DNA of 64,000 nt from Simmondsia chinensis (taxonomy: Eukaryota > Streptophyta > Magnoliopsida > Caryophyllales > Simmondsiaceae): the NCBI GenBank assembly GCA_018398585.1, contig JAGTTD010000015.1:28973478-29037477 (forward strand). The letters are read 5' to 3'. This document shows, piece after piece, positions 21,209 through 32,100 of the stretch; positions within the stretch are counted from its first letter, which is position 1, and every line of letters starts with the position of its first letter. Made by a program: the position numbers and the translations under genes. Under the pieces are notes generated by a model, which ran no database searches, was not told the origin of the DNA, and saw nothing but the letters and a program-made list of their open reading frames with translations.

Positions 21209-22920
21209 ATGGGTGATTTTCAGTATAAAAAGAACAAAAAAAAACCTTATTTATATGTTGAAGAATACAAAATAAAACGACGAGTTTTTATTGGCATTCG
21301 AAGAAAACGCGGAGTTCAATACAAATGCATGCATGCAGGGATGAAGAAAAAGGTGTGTGATGTAAATAATTGACTAATCTTAATACACATGCTCTTTGTG
21401 GGAGACTGTGTCTGGACCCCCACATTCTCATTTCTTTATAATTTATCGGAAAATTATTATTTAGATATCCTAAATTTTGAATATTTATCAGCTGGGTGGA
21501 TTAATGTCTCAATATCTACAACGAGGGACTATGAGATTTGAATCTTTTATCATCTAAGTATTCTTTGTTGGATTTTGATGAATTTTTATGAGAATCTGAC
21601 CAGTTTTATACGAAACATATTGATTATAATACATGATTATTACGATATATATATATATATATAAACATAACTCATGCCAATTTTTGCAGCAGAAATTCAT
21701 CTAATTATGATAAAAGTTTCAACGAATGATGATGCAAACTATCTAAACAGTGCTAAATCTTGTGTCATGTTACTATGTCAGCATCTTTAGTAAAAAATTA
21801 CAATGCCAAACTCAATATCAGTAGCAAATCAATATAATATCATATACATGTAACGTATCATAGAGTATTTTTTACAAGTACAGTAGTATGAGGTATTGAA
21901 GAGGATGGCAGAAGAAAGGGCAGAGGACATAGAATAAATTGGGAGGGGGGGGGGGGGGGGGGGGGGGGGGACAACACACAAAACTCATCAGCATAATCCT
22001 CTCTCTCTCTACCGAGGACCTTATTTATATTAAAAGCTAATGACCCTAAAATGATCATAATAAACCTCTATTGACCCGGTTTAGTAATCAGGTCTAATAT
22101 CGGGTTTGTATCAATACCACTAAACCCATTTTGGCTCGTATCAGACAACCCTACCGCCTTCGTCGAAAGTTGGCGATAGTTGTTGAATTCCTTGGCAATT
22201 TATCTCTGCCTATCAATGCCTTGAAGAGTTCTAATGATGACTTCATTTTTTTCCATCAAATGTAAGACCGAGCTTATGCTCAAGCTTCTAAGCTCGTTCA
22301 GCAGAAACACGTGAAATCTCTTCCCTTATTTAGAGAGGAAGTCATCTTCTCTTCCATGGAATAAAATAGTTTCTTCCTTTGCTATCGAACATCCGTATAA
22401 GAAAACCATTGGGCCAAAATGAAAAAGTATTCCGTTAAACTAATTGGCCAAGCTGCGGAAATAAGTACTTTTTTCATGAGCATTTTTTATAAAAGTATTT
22501 TTCGCATTGTTATGGAAAAATAACTTTTTTCAGAAGCACTTTTTGTAAAAATATTTTCGTAAAAAGTTTTGTTTTAAATAAGTAATTTGTGTTAGGCTGA
22601 ACCAGTAAAAGAAGTACTTATTTTAATATTGTGATTATTTGGCCAATGTTTAAAAAAATTTACTTTTTTCTATAAAATTAACAGAAAGGGCATTAACAGA
22701 AGTCTTTTATAGTTAAAAACAATCATCCAAGAACCATTTCAAATATTTAATATATTTTTTAAACGTTTAAAATATTTTTTCATTATTTAAAATAATTTGT
22801 AAATATATATAAATATATTTTAAATACTTAAATTAATTTTTAATTATTTTTTAAATATCATAAATATATTATTAATTATTAAAATATTTTTTTCATAATT
22901 AATATATTGTTTAAATATAT
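21209..22920. other. Non-genic DNA: dispersed repeats and poly-G
   Basis: 21430-21860 is a copy of the 'ATTATTTAGATATCCTAAA' repeat. G26 occurs at 21945-21970, next to a short GA-rich patch. 22395-22920 is AT-rich with 'aagcattttttat' inverted motifs that recur at 23165-23440, suggesting another foldback element split by the SINE at 22927. No gene is supported. Confidence 0.4.
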
Positions 22921-22926
22921 CAGTTT

Positions 22927-23080
22927 CTCAGGTTAGGAATCCTCGAAAACACCCTCCCTTTTAGGGTAGCACCCTGAAAGGGTAAGGTCTGCGTACATCC
23001 CTCCCCCCCCCAAAAAAAAAAAACCCTGCTTATGCTGGAGCCCTCGAGACATTGGGTGGTGGTGTTGTTGTTGTTTTTGT
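22927..23080 (+). mobile_element. SINE, non-5S head, 5'-truncated
   Basis: The plus strand reads 'ctcaggttaggaatcctcga', 'accctgaaagggtaaggtct', 'gcgtacatccctcccccccc', 'cctgcttatgctggagccct', 'cattgggtggtggtg' and a TTG tail. A poly-C/poly-A expansion sits at the usual 'catcc(c)n' site. Confidence 0.8.
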
Positions 23081-23475
23081 TTTTTAAATATATAAATTAT
23101 TTTCAATTATATAAATTAATTTTTAATAATATTGACAAACTTAAAGATACCTGAACCAAATTTTTTTAATTATTTAATTTTTATTTCTGCTTATTCTTAA
23201 AACGAGAAGCACCAAATTTTTTTTTCTGCTAAGCAGAAAAAAAAAAACTTTTGCTTTTAATGAAAAGCATTTTTTATGGTTGTCATACACTCTCTAAATC
23301 TCAAAAAAGTGATGTTTCCAAAAAAAAAGAAAGGTATATTTTTTTTTTTTTAAGAATAAGCTAAGCCAAATAGCTCCTAAGTGTTTTCAATAGTGGTATT
23401 TTTATCTAAAAAATTTTAGTTTTTGCTTCAACTTCTATTTTAAAAAAGAAGCATTATGTTTTTGCTTTTGGGGTA
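23081..23475. other. AT-rich non-genic DNA
   Basis: The stretch has homopolymer A and T runs and 'aagcagaaaaaaaaaa' inverted motifs. It is probably the right arm of the foldback element interrupted at 22927. There is no gene. Confidence 0.35.
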
Positions 23476-23484
23476 TTGGAAATG

Positions 23485-24328
23485 GAGTCGGTTCCCAAAA
23501 TAATGCTGAAAAATAAAAAAATAAAAAAATAAAAAAAATAATGCCAAAAAATAAATAATTACTAATCTACTGTTGAACCGCGTTTAGAAAACGCGGTTCA
23601 CTCCAAAAATAACCGAATTAAGAGAAAAATATTTTTTTCACTTATAAAACGCGACTTTGAGACGCGTTTCATGTGAACATAAACCGCGTCCGCGGTTCAT
23701 TTGAATCTAAACCGTGTCTTTAAGACGCGGTTCATATAATTGTAAAGGATAAATCATGAAGTCAAGGACGCCCACGCTCGAAACGAATTCAAAATGAAAT
23801 GGATGAGAATGACTATACACGAAGGGTCACACGTAGATTCTGTAAGAGAAAATGTCATAATGTATTGACATGTAAGATGAAAAAGGAGCACGAGGCTCGG
23901 TTAGCAGCTAGTAGCAGTGAAATATATGACGGTAATATTTATTTATGTTTCATTTTTTTGAACATTTATTTATGTTTTATTTATATTATTTTTTATATAG
24001 TAGTTCGTTATTTATATATATCTATTATTTTGTTTTTTATATTGTTTTACTCATAAAGCATTATAACCCCGTTTACTAAACGCGGTTAATATGTAAACCG
24101 CGTTTTTTAAACGCGGTTTATGCTTTATATATTTTTTTGTTCTTGATGCGGTTATTTTTACATATAACCTCGTTTTTTGAACGCGGTTTAATATAACCGC
24201 GTTTATAAAACGCGGTTTAATATAACCGCATTTATAAAACGCGGTTCAATAGTAGATTGGTAAATATTTATTTTTTAGCATTATTTTTTTATTTTTTTAT
24301 TTTTCAGCATTATTTTGGGAACCGACTC
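23485..24328. mobile_element. Mutator-like (MULE-type) element with ~100-bp TIRs and CpG palindrome array
   Basis: The terminal inverted repeats begin 'gagtcggttcccaaaataat' and run about 100 nt at near identity (23485-23590 against 24328-24222). Flanks 'ttggaaatg' (23476-23484) and 'ctggaaatg' (24329-24337) form a 9-bp target duplication with one mismatch. Long TIRs with a 9-bp duplication are the mark of the Mutator superfamily. Subterminal and internal DNA is packed with aaccgcgt...acgcggtt palindromes. The only ORF inside is a short, doubtful one at 23799-24056. It is non-autonomous. Confidence 0.85.
23799..24056 (+). other. Short ORF inside the Mutator-like element (captured or spurious)
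   Basis: The 85-codon frame starts MDENDYTRRVTRRFCKRKCH and continues NVLTCKMKKEHEARLAASSS; its second half is low-complexity hydrophobic sequence. The 'C-x3-C-HN-x3-C' pattern could be a degraded zinc knuckle like those in MULE transposases or plant mobile-domain proteins. That is only a resemblance. No transposase core is present. Confidence 0.25.
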
Positions 24329-24525
24329 CTGGAAATGTTGCTTTTATGAAATAAAACTATTTTCGGTCTTTATCTATGTTATTTTCGGTTTTCGGGGAAA
24401 TTCAAGTAGAAAATATATTGAAAAGAAATTGAAGGAAATTAATTTCTTTTCCTTTAATAGGTATGATGTTAAATATTTCTTTGTTTGGAGAAAAAGAAAT
24501 GTTTAAAGTATGAAAAATGAAATTA

Positions 24526-25597
24526 AGGCTCCATTTATTTTGGCTGAAAAGTAAAATCTAGTAATTGATTTTTCTTCGGAAAAGGTTTTTCAAGGAAATA
24601 TAAATTCCGAATGGGGTTTTTCGTTGTTCTTTTAAAAGGAAAACTTAATTCCCCATTGCGATGTCTTTGTGTGTCTTTTAAAAAAATATTTTTTACCAAT
24701 CATTTTATATCTTTTTATAGGACAACATAATGTAATAATATAATATATATGAAGTAACAAAATAAAAAGTTAACTATCAAAGCTGTATAAATGAAGAAAA
24801 TAATTTCTTCGGTATTCTAAAAATTTAAGCCTTTATCATGTAAATACTCTGTTATTTTATTATATACAATGAGGTGTCATGAGATAAGAAATTTTTATCA
24901 CTTGTGTATATATTGTGTCAAAATCTGGCGAATTTTTATTAAAATTCAGGTAATTTCTGCCAAAAAATTGATGTAGCATAAATATCATATTATCAAATGA
25001 TTGTCCTACATTCTAACAAAAATTACTTATATATTAGCAAAAAATGTGTCATATTACCATTTTTGGACAAAAGAAATTATTATATTATGATATAGAATAC
25101 ATATAGATTGCTATTTTCATTTTAAAACATACTAAATTTTAGTAAAAGATACCTGATTTATGAGAAAATTTTTAAACTTCAGGGTACATTACTGAAATAT
25201 TACATAACCTATGTAATAAATGCTACAATATTACCTAAATAATTTCCTTCTATAATATTATATAACAATTCAATTTGATTAAAGTTGTTCTGTTGCAACA
25301 ATAACAAAATAATATCGAAGCTGCTTTTAATAATTCAGTCTAATTCTTGTCCGATATTGACATTAAATGTTTACAGTACAGTCTGGTTTATTTTAATTTA
25401 ATCTCAATTTGCATAATGATAACCATGAAGATTTTTGAGTCACTTAGAATCACGACTTCCCCCATTTTAAAAAGGGAAGTCATTTTCTCTCATTTGAGGG
25501 AAAACCTTTTCCGTGAGCTAATGGAGTGCCAAACAAAGGAAAAGGAGAAAACCACTTCCTAGAATGTGGTTTTCCCCCTAAAACAAACGGAGCCTAA
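24526..25597. mobile_element. TIR element, AGGCTCCATTTG family, about 1.07 kb
   Basis: The ends are 'aaggctccatttattttggc' and 'ctaaaacaaacggagcct'. Subterminal 'gaaaaggtttttcaaggaaa' and 'gagggaaaaccttttccgtg' are also inverted. The centre contains a copy of the 'CTTAGATATC' AT repeat. A related element lies at 36192-37023. The target duplication is unclear, so the superfamily is left open. Confidence 0.7.
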
Positions 25598-25599
25598 AT

Positions 25600-26215
25600 A
25601 TAAAAGAAGAAGAGGGACATCATAAAATATAATTGTTAAAAAATATAATCTAAATATAGGCAGGTTGTTAAAGACATTACTTTATTGTATTTAATATTTT
25701 TTTTTTTTCTTTTTTAGCAACGAGGAACTCGGTTACCCGATAAATCTCGTCTCATGTAGCAACCCACATACCACAGGAGCCAATTAAGTAAAAGATTTTT
25801 GAGCGAGAGGTTCAAGGAGGGAATCCAACTCTAGATCTTTTGGCATAAAACAACACTCTATCTCCTCACTTGCCTTCTACCACTGAGGCAAGACTCTTAT
25901 GGGTGTAGTTAATAAATTAATTAACTTTATTGTAATTAAATAATTACAATAAAGTAATATCTTTAGCACATGTCAAAGAAAAGACGCTTAGAGACGATTA
26001 TACATGACCTTACCCCCTTAAATCCAACTGAAGAGATGACCTCAGATAGAGCAAAGTGGCGGTTTAAAATACGATTGGCTGACCCAACTGTTTGCATCAG
26101 ACATTGCCCCTAAGCTTGTATGTCTATTATTGTTTGCTGCTTCATTTGACTTGAATAGTGCATGTTTGTTTATCTGCATTAGGCATATCTGTTTTCATTT
26201 GACGGAATAAGGTTC
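25600..26215. other. Non-genic DNA with a tRNA-like segment
   Basis: 25725-25905 has 'gagaggttcaaggagggaat' and 'tctaccactgaggcaagac', resembling pol III boxes of a SINE on either strand. The remainder is AT-rich, with an 'attaactttattgtaatta' palindrome near 25918-25950. Confidence 0.3.
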
Positions 26216-26219
26216 TTTT

Positions 26220-26355
26220 TAGGGTTGGGAGTATTTCAACAACAATCTCTCTATAGGGTAACACACTGTATGGATAAGGTTACACACATCTTATCCTCCC
26301 AGACCTGACCTTGGCGAGAGCCTTTTTGAGGCACTGAGTTGTTATTATTGTATAC
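26220..26355 (+). mobile_element. Diverged SINE of the same 3' type
   Basis: 'agggttgggagtatttcaac', 'ctctctatagggtaacacac', 'cccagacctgaccttggcga' and 'gaggcactgagttgttatta' follow the order of the shared SINE 3' half at lower similarity. The copy at 49245-49380 has the same 'ctctatagggtagcac' variant, suggesting a separate, older subfamily. Confidence 0.6.
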
Positions 26356-26639
26356 TAATATTAAGGATTATATGTTTGAGAGTGTAGGAGTGAGCTAACT
26401 ACTCTCCAACAAGGCTGTCTCGACTTTGTATGTCAAATTTTCTAAAATATTATGCTAATATTAAGGAGAAAAAATTAGCGTTACACCTAGAAGCATAATT
26501 ACAATCGAGTTTTTGGTTTCATCAATACTCAGTCTAGAACAACACAAATTTAAAGTAATGAATATAGTAAGTTATCAGAACTCGTAATTTACCTTATTAT
26601 TAGAGTATAAAAATCATTCTCGAGAATCAAGTCTTCATC

Positions 26640-26895
26640 CACCATCTTAATCTTTCGGGATAGTTAGTTCCTTGATATGGTATCAAAGACTTATTGACCA
26701 AGAAATCACGAGTTTAAAACCCAACAGTCCCACTTTAAATACTAATTAATTCAAGCATAAGATATGAGTAGGTCTATGCATTATTCACGCTTCAAGTCTA
26801 ATGGGTATTTGCGTCATGGGGCATATGATAGAGTACAAAACCATTCTTGAACCTTCACCCATTGGCTTAAACTTTTGGAATAGTTAATTCCTCGG
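26640..26895 (+). repeat. B-box-type dispersed repeat copy
   Basis: 'ccttgatatggtatcaaaga', 'ccaagaaatcacgagttta', 'cacgcttcaagtctaatggg' and 'ttcacccattggcttaaact' match the family described at 1685-2100. Confidence 0.55.
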
Positions 26896-27094
26896 GATTT
26901 ATTTCCGGATAAGTGCTCATGACTTTTTTGCTGTAGCATATGATGTAATCTCAAAAGAACCTATTAAGGTTTAATAATGACTGTATATTACTTGACATTA
27001 AAAGTGAATCCAATCATTTTCAAAACCTAACAAAAGCTTATGACATTCTTAAAAGCGAAAAAAAAAAAAAAAAGTGGGGTTCATAATCACACTA

Positions 27095-27640
27095 TATGCT
27101 TTTTCTTTTCCGGATAATTAGTGACAAAGTCGCAATATAAAATAGATAAACATGTATAAACGAGTCCTAAATCAACCCGTATAAAGACAGGGATCAGAGC
27201 TGATGAGTACAGTACAATATTGCAAACCGATAAAACAGGATTACAAGTAAAAACAAGCGAAACCAACATACACTAACAGTCTCAACCACCACTGGAGAGG
27301 ATTCGGAGAAAGGAACAAACTGCAAGATAGGAAAATAAAACAAACAAGCCTCTAATATGTCGAAGCAAGGCGTTCAATCACAATCGGTTCATGACCATCA
27401 AATTTCAACCTCAGCTTTTTCCCAAGCTCCCACACGCGCTCCGCAGCGAGTAACTTATCAGCATATGTAGCATATCACCCCTTTCCACTAAAATCCTCTT
27501 TTTCTCTTTGCCAGAGGCGTGCCTTAATCTCTTCACACTATTTTGAGGTGATATATCCTTCATGAATTCTTGTATCAACAGAGTCGAGAGAGGTGTAAAT
27601 CTGTCAATTTGTTTGATGGTGTTACATATAATAGCAATGA
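27095..27640 (-). mobile_element. LINE fragment: ORF1 C-terminus joined to 3' tail, second copy
   Basis: The minus strand carries NSVKRLRHASGKEKKRILVE and, after a frameshift, WELGKKLRLKFDGHEPI. These correspond to NSAKRYAKGSGKQKKKNLVK and MGKRLGLNFDGFDALL of the 11.5-kb copy. Both then pass into the same kind of tail with no ORF2 between. The tail ends 'ctaattatccggaaaagaaa' near 27095. 5' truncation is at about 27640. Confidence 0.68.
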
Positions 27641-27899
27641 TAAAATACAGATATTTAAGTACGATTATCTTCAATCGATCATTTACTTTTTATTTGGAAA
27701 AATACCTATACGCTTTATAAAACTTGTATTATATGCCTAACATCCAAAAGCATGTATATTGTCCTATTTTCGGATATAATATGTACACGCCCTTTTTAAA
27801 TGAAAAAAATTGAACACGTATTAAATACATCGATTATACGCATGTTTTACTCAAAATGTTTGCCACAAAGTTTGCTTCACACCAAGATACATGCGACGG

Positions 27900-27988
27900 A
27901 TGGCACGTCAGTCCTCAATTTGTCCTAATGGTTGAGGTGGTAATTGGCTAACCACAAGACCAGGCTCAAATTCGACATCCCCCTTCCT
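27900..27988 (+). other. tRNA-like pol III box pair (SINE head remnant)
   Basis: 'gtcctaatggttgaggtgg' (A-box-like) and 'ggctcaaattcgacatcc' (B-box-like) are about 45 nt apart. An LTR follows directly. No functional tRNA fold was found. Confidence 0.35.
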
Positions 27989-27991
27989 ATC

Positions 27992-28334
27992 TGTTGGGTT
28001 ATGCATGAAGTCTGGTTGTACTGGTCTTGTTTATACGAGAGAAGATTGGGCCAATTTTATTTAGACCCCTAGCATACTAGGATTTTAGTGTAGAAGGCTC
28101 TATACAAACGCTAGAGATGTGTATGCTAACATTAATGTTGAGAAAGTGTTAAAATTTGAGACGTCTCGTGTAAACATTCAATGATATAATGGATTTATTC
28201 TGCTGCCCTCTATGGATATAGACTTCCGCTAAAGCACGTAAACTCCAGTGTTCTTAATTTTACTCCCCAATTTCCTTGTGTTTATGATCGCTAGTTTGAT
28301 ATAGGGCTTCAGTATTCTGTGGGGAATCCTAACA
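27992..28334 (+). mobile_element. Long terminal repeat, copia-like
   Basis: The 343-bp segment begins 'tgttgggttatgcatg' and ends 'gggaatcctaaca', the usual TG...CA with TGTTGG/CTAACA-type ends. Directly after it, 'tggtactagagccc' at 28337-28350 resembles the tRNA-iMet primer-binding site TGGTATCAGAGCC with two changes. No matching 3' LTR was found, so this is a truncated element. Confidence 0.68.
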
Positions 28335-28545
28335 AATGGTACTAGAGCCCCACAACAATGGATACCCGAGCCAAATTGAACCTATATCGGACCCCCAGGT
28401 TGAAGATTTAACAGCCAGTGGGAATAAGCCCCGGTCTCTAACCTCAATGGTGATAACATCGAAAGGTGGTTCTAGTGGTATCCCGATCTCAACAGTAAAG
28501 AGCACAATGGCGGTTTATTCTGGTAAATCTCGTGTATGATTGGTC
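28335..28545 (+). pseudogene. Primer-binding site and start of a gag-like leader ORF
   Basis: After the variant primer-binding site, an ORF from 28336 reads MVLEPHNNGYPSQIEPISDP then QVEDLTASGNKPRSLTSMVI, ending after 67 codons. Its place fits the beginning of a copia-type gag, but no capsid or zinc knuckle follows. The element is broken off here. Confidence 0.4.
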
Positions 28546-29598
28546 TCCTCTTCCCAAGGCTTTACCGATGTTACAAAAAATTAAAGTTAAAGAAAAAGGC
28601 ATGCAATGTCATGGTATATCATTTCATGTTTGGTTTTTATGGCAAAAAGTGAAGGGAAGTTCAGTATTACATAAATAGAAGTTTTCTCCTTTCAATGGAA
28701 TCATATAACACCCAAGCAAGCATTTTACCCCATTGCTTGCTCCTTTTTTACTTGTACGTGATTCCAATGAAACAGAACTTTGAATCGGTATACTTGCTTT
28801 AGATAACTCTAATTAGGTCAGCGTATTGGGTTCTTACTGTAGAGTTAAACTTCATCAGAATGGTAACCTAAATGAATAACAAGGAAACAAGCCGAGTGAG
28901 ACGCTAATTTTCCACTTTTTGTTACACTTAAAAGCGTCGCTACCTATTCTAGAAGTGCTTTCTAAGGCTATTATGACACTTTATGCTCTGTAGTATTCAC
29001 AAGTTTTTATCTTAAATGCGAGGAGACATAGAAATTTTTTCGTGGATGTCTGGTAAAGTGACAAAGAAGCAGAGAAAAGGAGGCTCTAATTGCATGCCGT
29101 TTGTAGGCTCTAAGGTTGTTCAGGCTTTAGATTCGACCCACGAAATTAGCATATCTGAAGTTTATATATAATCCTCAATGAGTTTCCATTCTAAAATCAA
29201 TCGACAATAAGTAGAATAGCCCACTTTTTATTAAAGGTAAGAAAAACACCGGGTGCATTTACTATCGGTAGACAACATTCTTTGTGCATCAACGGTAACA
29301 ATCATCTCTCGATCTAAAACCCACAACAAACCATCTTCAACTCTTCTACTGTCGTGTACATGATGTCATGCTATTGCCAACTAGTTCAACACCTCATTCC
29401 CGTCCTGTAGATAAGTGAAAGAGCGCAGTTATCTTATATATTAATCTTTTTTCTTATAACTTTAATTTGAGATTTCTTACTATATTCATATGCGATTTCC
29501 TTAGCACTCCCCTTCATGTTCAGGGCTGCTCGTGACATTTTCAGAGCCCCGAGCAAAAATTTTAAATAGAACTCTTCATATATAACAAACTATAAAAA
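28546..29598. other. Non-genic DNA
   Basis: No gene or complete mobile element could be supported in about 1 kb. 29180-29240 contains a piece of the 'ACTCCACCTAATGTCAATTGG'-type repeat in reverse ('gaatagcccactttttatt'). Some short ORFs exist but lack recognisable domains or codon regularity. Confidence 0.4.
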
Positions 29599-29616
29599 TT
29601 CTAATGACAACTTATT

Positions 29617-29858
29617 GCAACATTCCCAATGCCCCAAGAGCTCCCGCCTAAGCAGGGTCCGGGGGGGTGGATGTACGCAGCCTTCCCACTTCAAGTTGCT
29701 ACCCTGAAGAGAGGCTATTTTCTAGAACCCCCCAACATGAGGGGTGGAACACGAGAATTTCCCAGGAGGTCACCTATCTTGGTACTACTCTAGCCCAAGC
29801 ACGTTTAACTTCGGAATTCTAATGGGATCCGGTGTTTGTGTATTGGTACTCTCTTAGA
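29617..29858 (-). mobile_element. Full-length 5S rRNA-derived SINE with perfect 17-bp target duplication
   Basis: 'tctaatgacaacttatt' flanks the element exactly (29600-29616 and 29859-29875), which fixes the ends. On the minus strand the first ~117 nt follow plant 5S rRNA throughout: 'aacaccggatcccattagaa', 'cgaagttaaacgtgcttggg', 'agagtagtaccaagatagg', 'tgacctcctgggaaattctc' and 'gtgttccacccc'. The remaining ~125 nt are the shared 3' half with 'aggctgcgtacatccacccc', 'cctgcttaggcgggagctct' and end 'cattgggaatgttgc'. There is no poly-A. It is the best reference copy in the window. Confidence 0.95.
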
Positions 29859-29875
29859 TCTAATGACAACTTATT

Positions 29876-30265
29876 AATATTTACAATTGATGCTTTAAAA
29901 ACTCCATCCCAAAAATTAGGGGGCAACGGTTGCTTGGATCGCTTTGGATTATGTCCAGCCCTGTGTTTTCCAAACTATGAAAGAAAATATTTTCATATCA
30001 GTACTTATTGCTATGAAATCACGTTAAAAAGTAACCGAAACGAGATCAAAAATGTTTCCGAACCCGAATATTTGAGTAAATTAGAGGGCAAAAAAGAGCA
30101 GTCAAAATATTATCTTTATTTGATATGTACTTTGATTAAAGTTGCATCTTCTATTGTAGGAATGAATTTTTTTCTTTTTCTTTTTTTTTTGGGTTTTACT
30201 CCATTTTCTATTTTCTTTTGCTTTTTCAGCCTTATAAAAACACCCTGTTGAGACAAAATTTTCAT
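29876..30265. other. Non-genic DNA
   Basis: A 139-codon open frame runs through here, but it starts inside the SINE and its flanking repeat and has a low-complexity Phe/Leu-rich end. No domain is recognisable, so it is not called as a gene. Confidence 0.35.
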
Positions 30266-30269
30266 AGAA

Positions 30270-30413
30270 AAACCTTCGTATTCTGATTAGAACTCCGAAA
30301 TTAAGCGTGCTTGGACGGGGGTAGTACTAAAATGGGTGATCTTCCAGAAAGTCCTCTTGTTGTACTCCTGAGGTTGGGGGTTTTCGGACCCTGAAGGGGG
30401 AAGGCTCCGTACA

Positions 30414-30447
<34 letters not shown>

Positions 30448-30482
30448 CCGGTGGGAATCATTGGAGCACTGGGAATGTTGCT
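30270..30482 (+). mobile_element. 5S rRNA-derived SINE with poly-C expansion
   Basis: The plus strand reads 'gattagaactccgaaattaa', 'gcgtgcttggacgggggtag', 'tactaaaatgggtgatcttc', 'aaagtcctcttgttgtactc', 'ctgaagggggaaggctccgt' and 'gagcactgggaatgttgc'. At the normal 'acatccccc' site it carries a 31-nt C run (30415-30445), and the adjoining 'ccctgcttatgcg' part is lost. Confidence 0.87.
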
Positions 30483-30639
30483 TTACAAGTCTAGGATTGC
30501 TGTGAACTAAGATTAGTGTACTTACCTCTCTTAATAGATATTTTTAACTGTCACTTAACTATATCTAAAGTCATCTCCTCATTAAAATTCATGTGAATAA
30601 AATCATGTTTAATAGTCTAGGATCTGGTGGTCCTCAATT

Positions 30640-31375
30640 TATGAGAATTTTGCTAAAGTTGGTAATGTCATCGCATCTCTTTGTTTTCTTTGTTGGGAGC
30701 TTTGCAAGGAAAGGAATGTTTTCTCCCTGCACCACTTCACTTCCTCTCCCGCTTAGGTGGCCCTTAGAGCATCTCGGGAAGCTTCTCAGTTCCTCAATGC
30801 TGTGCTAGCTGATCCTTCCGTCGCCTCTGATGAAGCGCAGCCCCTTGTTTCTTCCTGGTGGTCCCCCCTTCTGTAGGTTTTTACCAATTAAATGTGGACA
30901 TTGCTTTTAATGCTGACTCGGGTCGTTTTGGAGTTGTGGTGGTTGCTCGCTCGAGTGATGGCTCCTTGCAAGAGGGTTGGTGCTCGACTTCTCATGCCCG
31001 CTCAGTGTTGACGAGGGAAGCTCAGTGTGTTCGTGCAGCATGCTTCCTTGCTCGTTCTCGTCCATGGGACCGGATCATTATTGAATCAGATAACTCTGTC
31101 GTCATCAACTCTATCTTGAAGCCTTCCCAACCAACTTGGAAAATTGCCGCTATTGTCGATGATATTAGAAACTGTGCTTGGCCTCTTGTTTGGGCTCCCC
31201 GTTGTTGTAGTGTTGCGGCTCATTGGATTGCTCGTCGCCATCTTGGAAAAAAATATAACCATGACTGGTGGTGGAGCACTCTCCCCAAGTTATTCTCTCT
31301 TGTTTTGTCTAATTCTAGTAAAATTTAGTCTTGCATTCAGGCTTTCCAGTGTTTTAAAAAAAAATAAAAATTAAA
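30640..31375 (+). pseudogene. LINE 3' portion with RNase H domain
   Basis: A frame at 30858-31328 reads FYQLNVDIAFNADSGRFGVV, then EGWCSTSHARSVLTREAQCV, RIIIESDNSVVINSILKPSQ and VAAHWIARRHLGKK. This is an RVT_3-type RNase H with acidic residues at 'NVD', 'REAQ' and 'ESD', as at the C-terminus of plant LINE ORF2. Upstream sequence in another frame (CWELCKERNVFSLHHF) matches the usual lead-in but is broken by a stop and a frameshift. An A-rich end follows at 31349-31375. It is 5'-truncated, with no reverse transcriptase. Confidence 0.75.
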
Positions 31376-31379
31376 AACT

Positions 31380-32100
31380 TTTCTTTAGGAAAAAAGATTA
31401 TATTAAAGAACCTAGATTAAATTAAATTAGATATATGAACATTCAATGTAAGGCAACATGAAAAAGCAATATGCAGAGGTGTCATATTATTGTCTCTGAT
31501 CTGATGTTGACATTGCTGTCTTCTACTTGTATTATTTACACCTATTCAGTATTAAAAAATCAATTATCTCCAAAATTGAAGTTGATAAAAATAATTTTAA
31601 AAATTTAACTACAGATATTGTACAGTCATATCTTATACTTTGTACTTAAATTGTATTAATGTTAAAAGTGGGAGTATTAGGATGGGAATGATCTCTTGGT
31701 CAATAAAAAACTGATACTTTATCAGAAAATCAACTATCTCAAAAATTTAAGCTGATAAATAAAAGTCCAAAAATAATTTTATACTCTAAGATTTGTAGCA
31801 GTATACTGTATGTACTGCAAGAATTTTAGCACGGATCTTGATACATTGGTAGGTGAAGTCCAATTTCTAATTTAGACGGTATTAAACGATTAAAAGATGT
31901 TCATTGCTCCACACTTAAAATGGGATATCGTAAAGAGATTCCTCAATTTGATAGTCTTAGGCATGTGGCCCGAGCCAGCTTAAGTACGAATTTGAAATTC
32001 TTCTCAAGCTGAATCGAGCCGGGCCAAGCCTAAGCCTATCACGAGCCAAAAATTTGACAGTCTTAAGAATTCCTCTAGTTAGTCTAATAATAGACCACAC
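31380..32100. other. Non-genic DNA downstream of the kinase gene
   Basis: AT-rich, with two fragments of the 'aaaatcaactatctc..aaaaatttaagctgata' repeat (31556, 31725) and a TAGGG-MITE-like patch near 31965-32050. There is no gene. Confidence 0.35.

Noticed and set aside
29617..29858. Functional 5S rRNA gene
   Set aside because: The 5S-like part is mutated, continues into a SINE body without a T-run terminator, and has a target duplication; true 5S genes occur in tandem arrays.
29832..30251. 139-codon plus-strand ORF
   Set aside because: It begins inside the SINE, has no recognisable domain and ends in low-complexity Phe-rich sequence.
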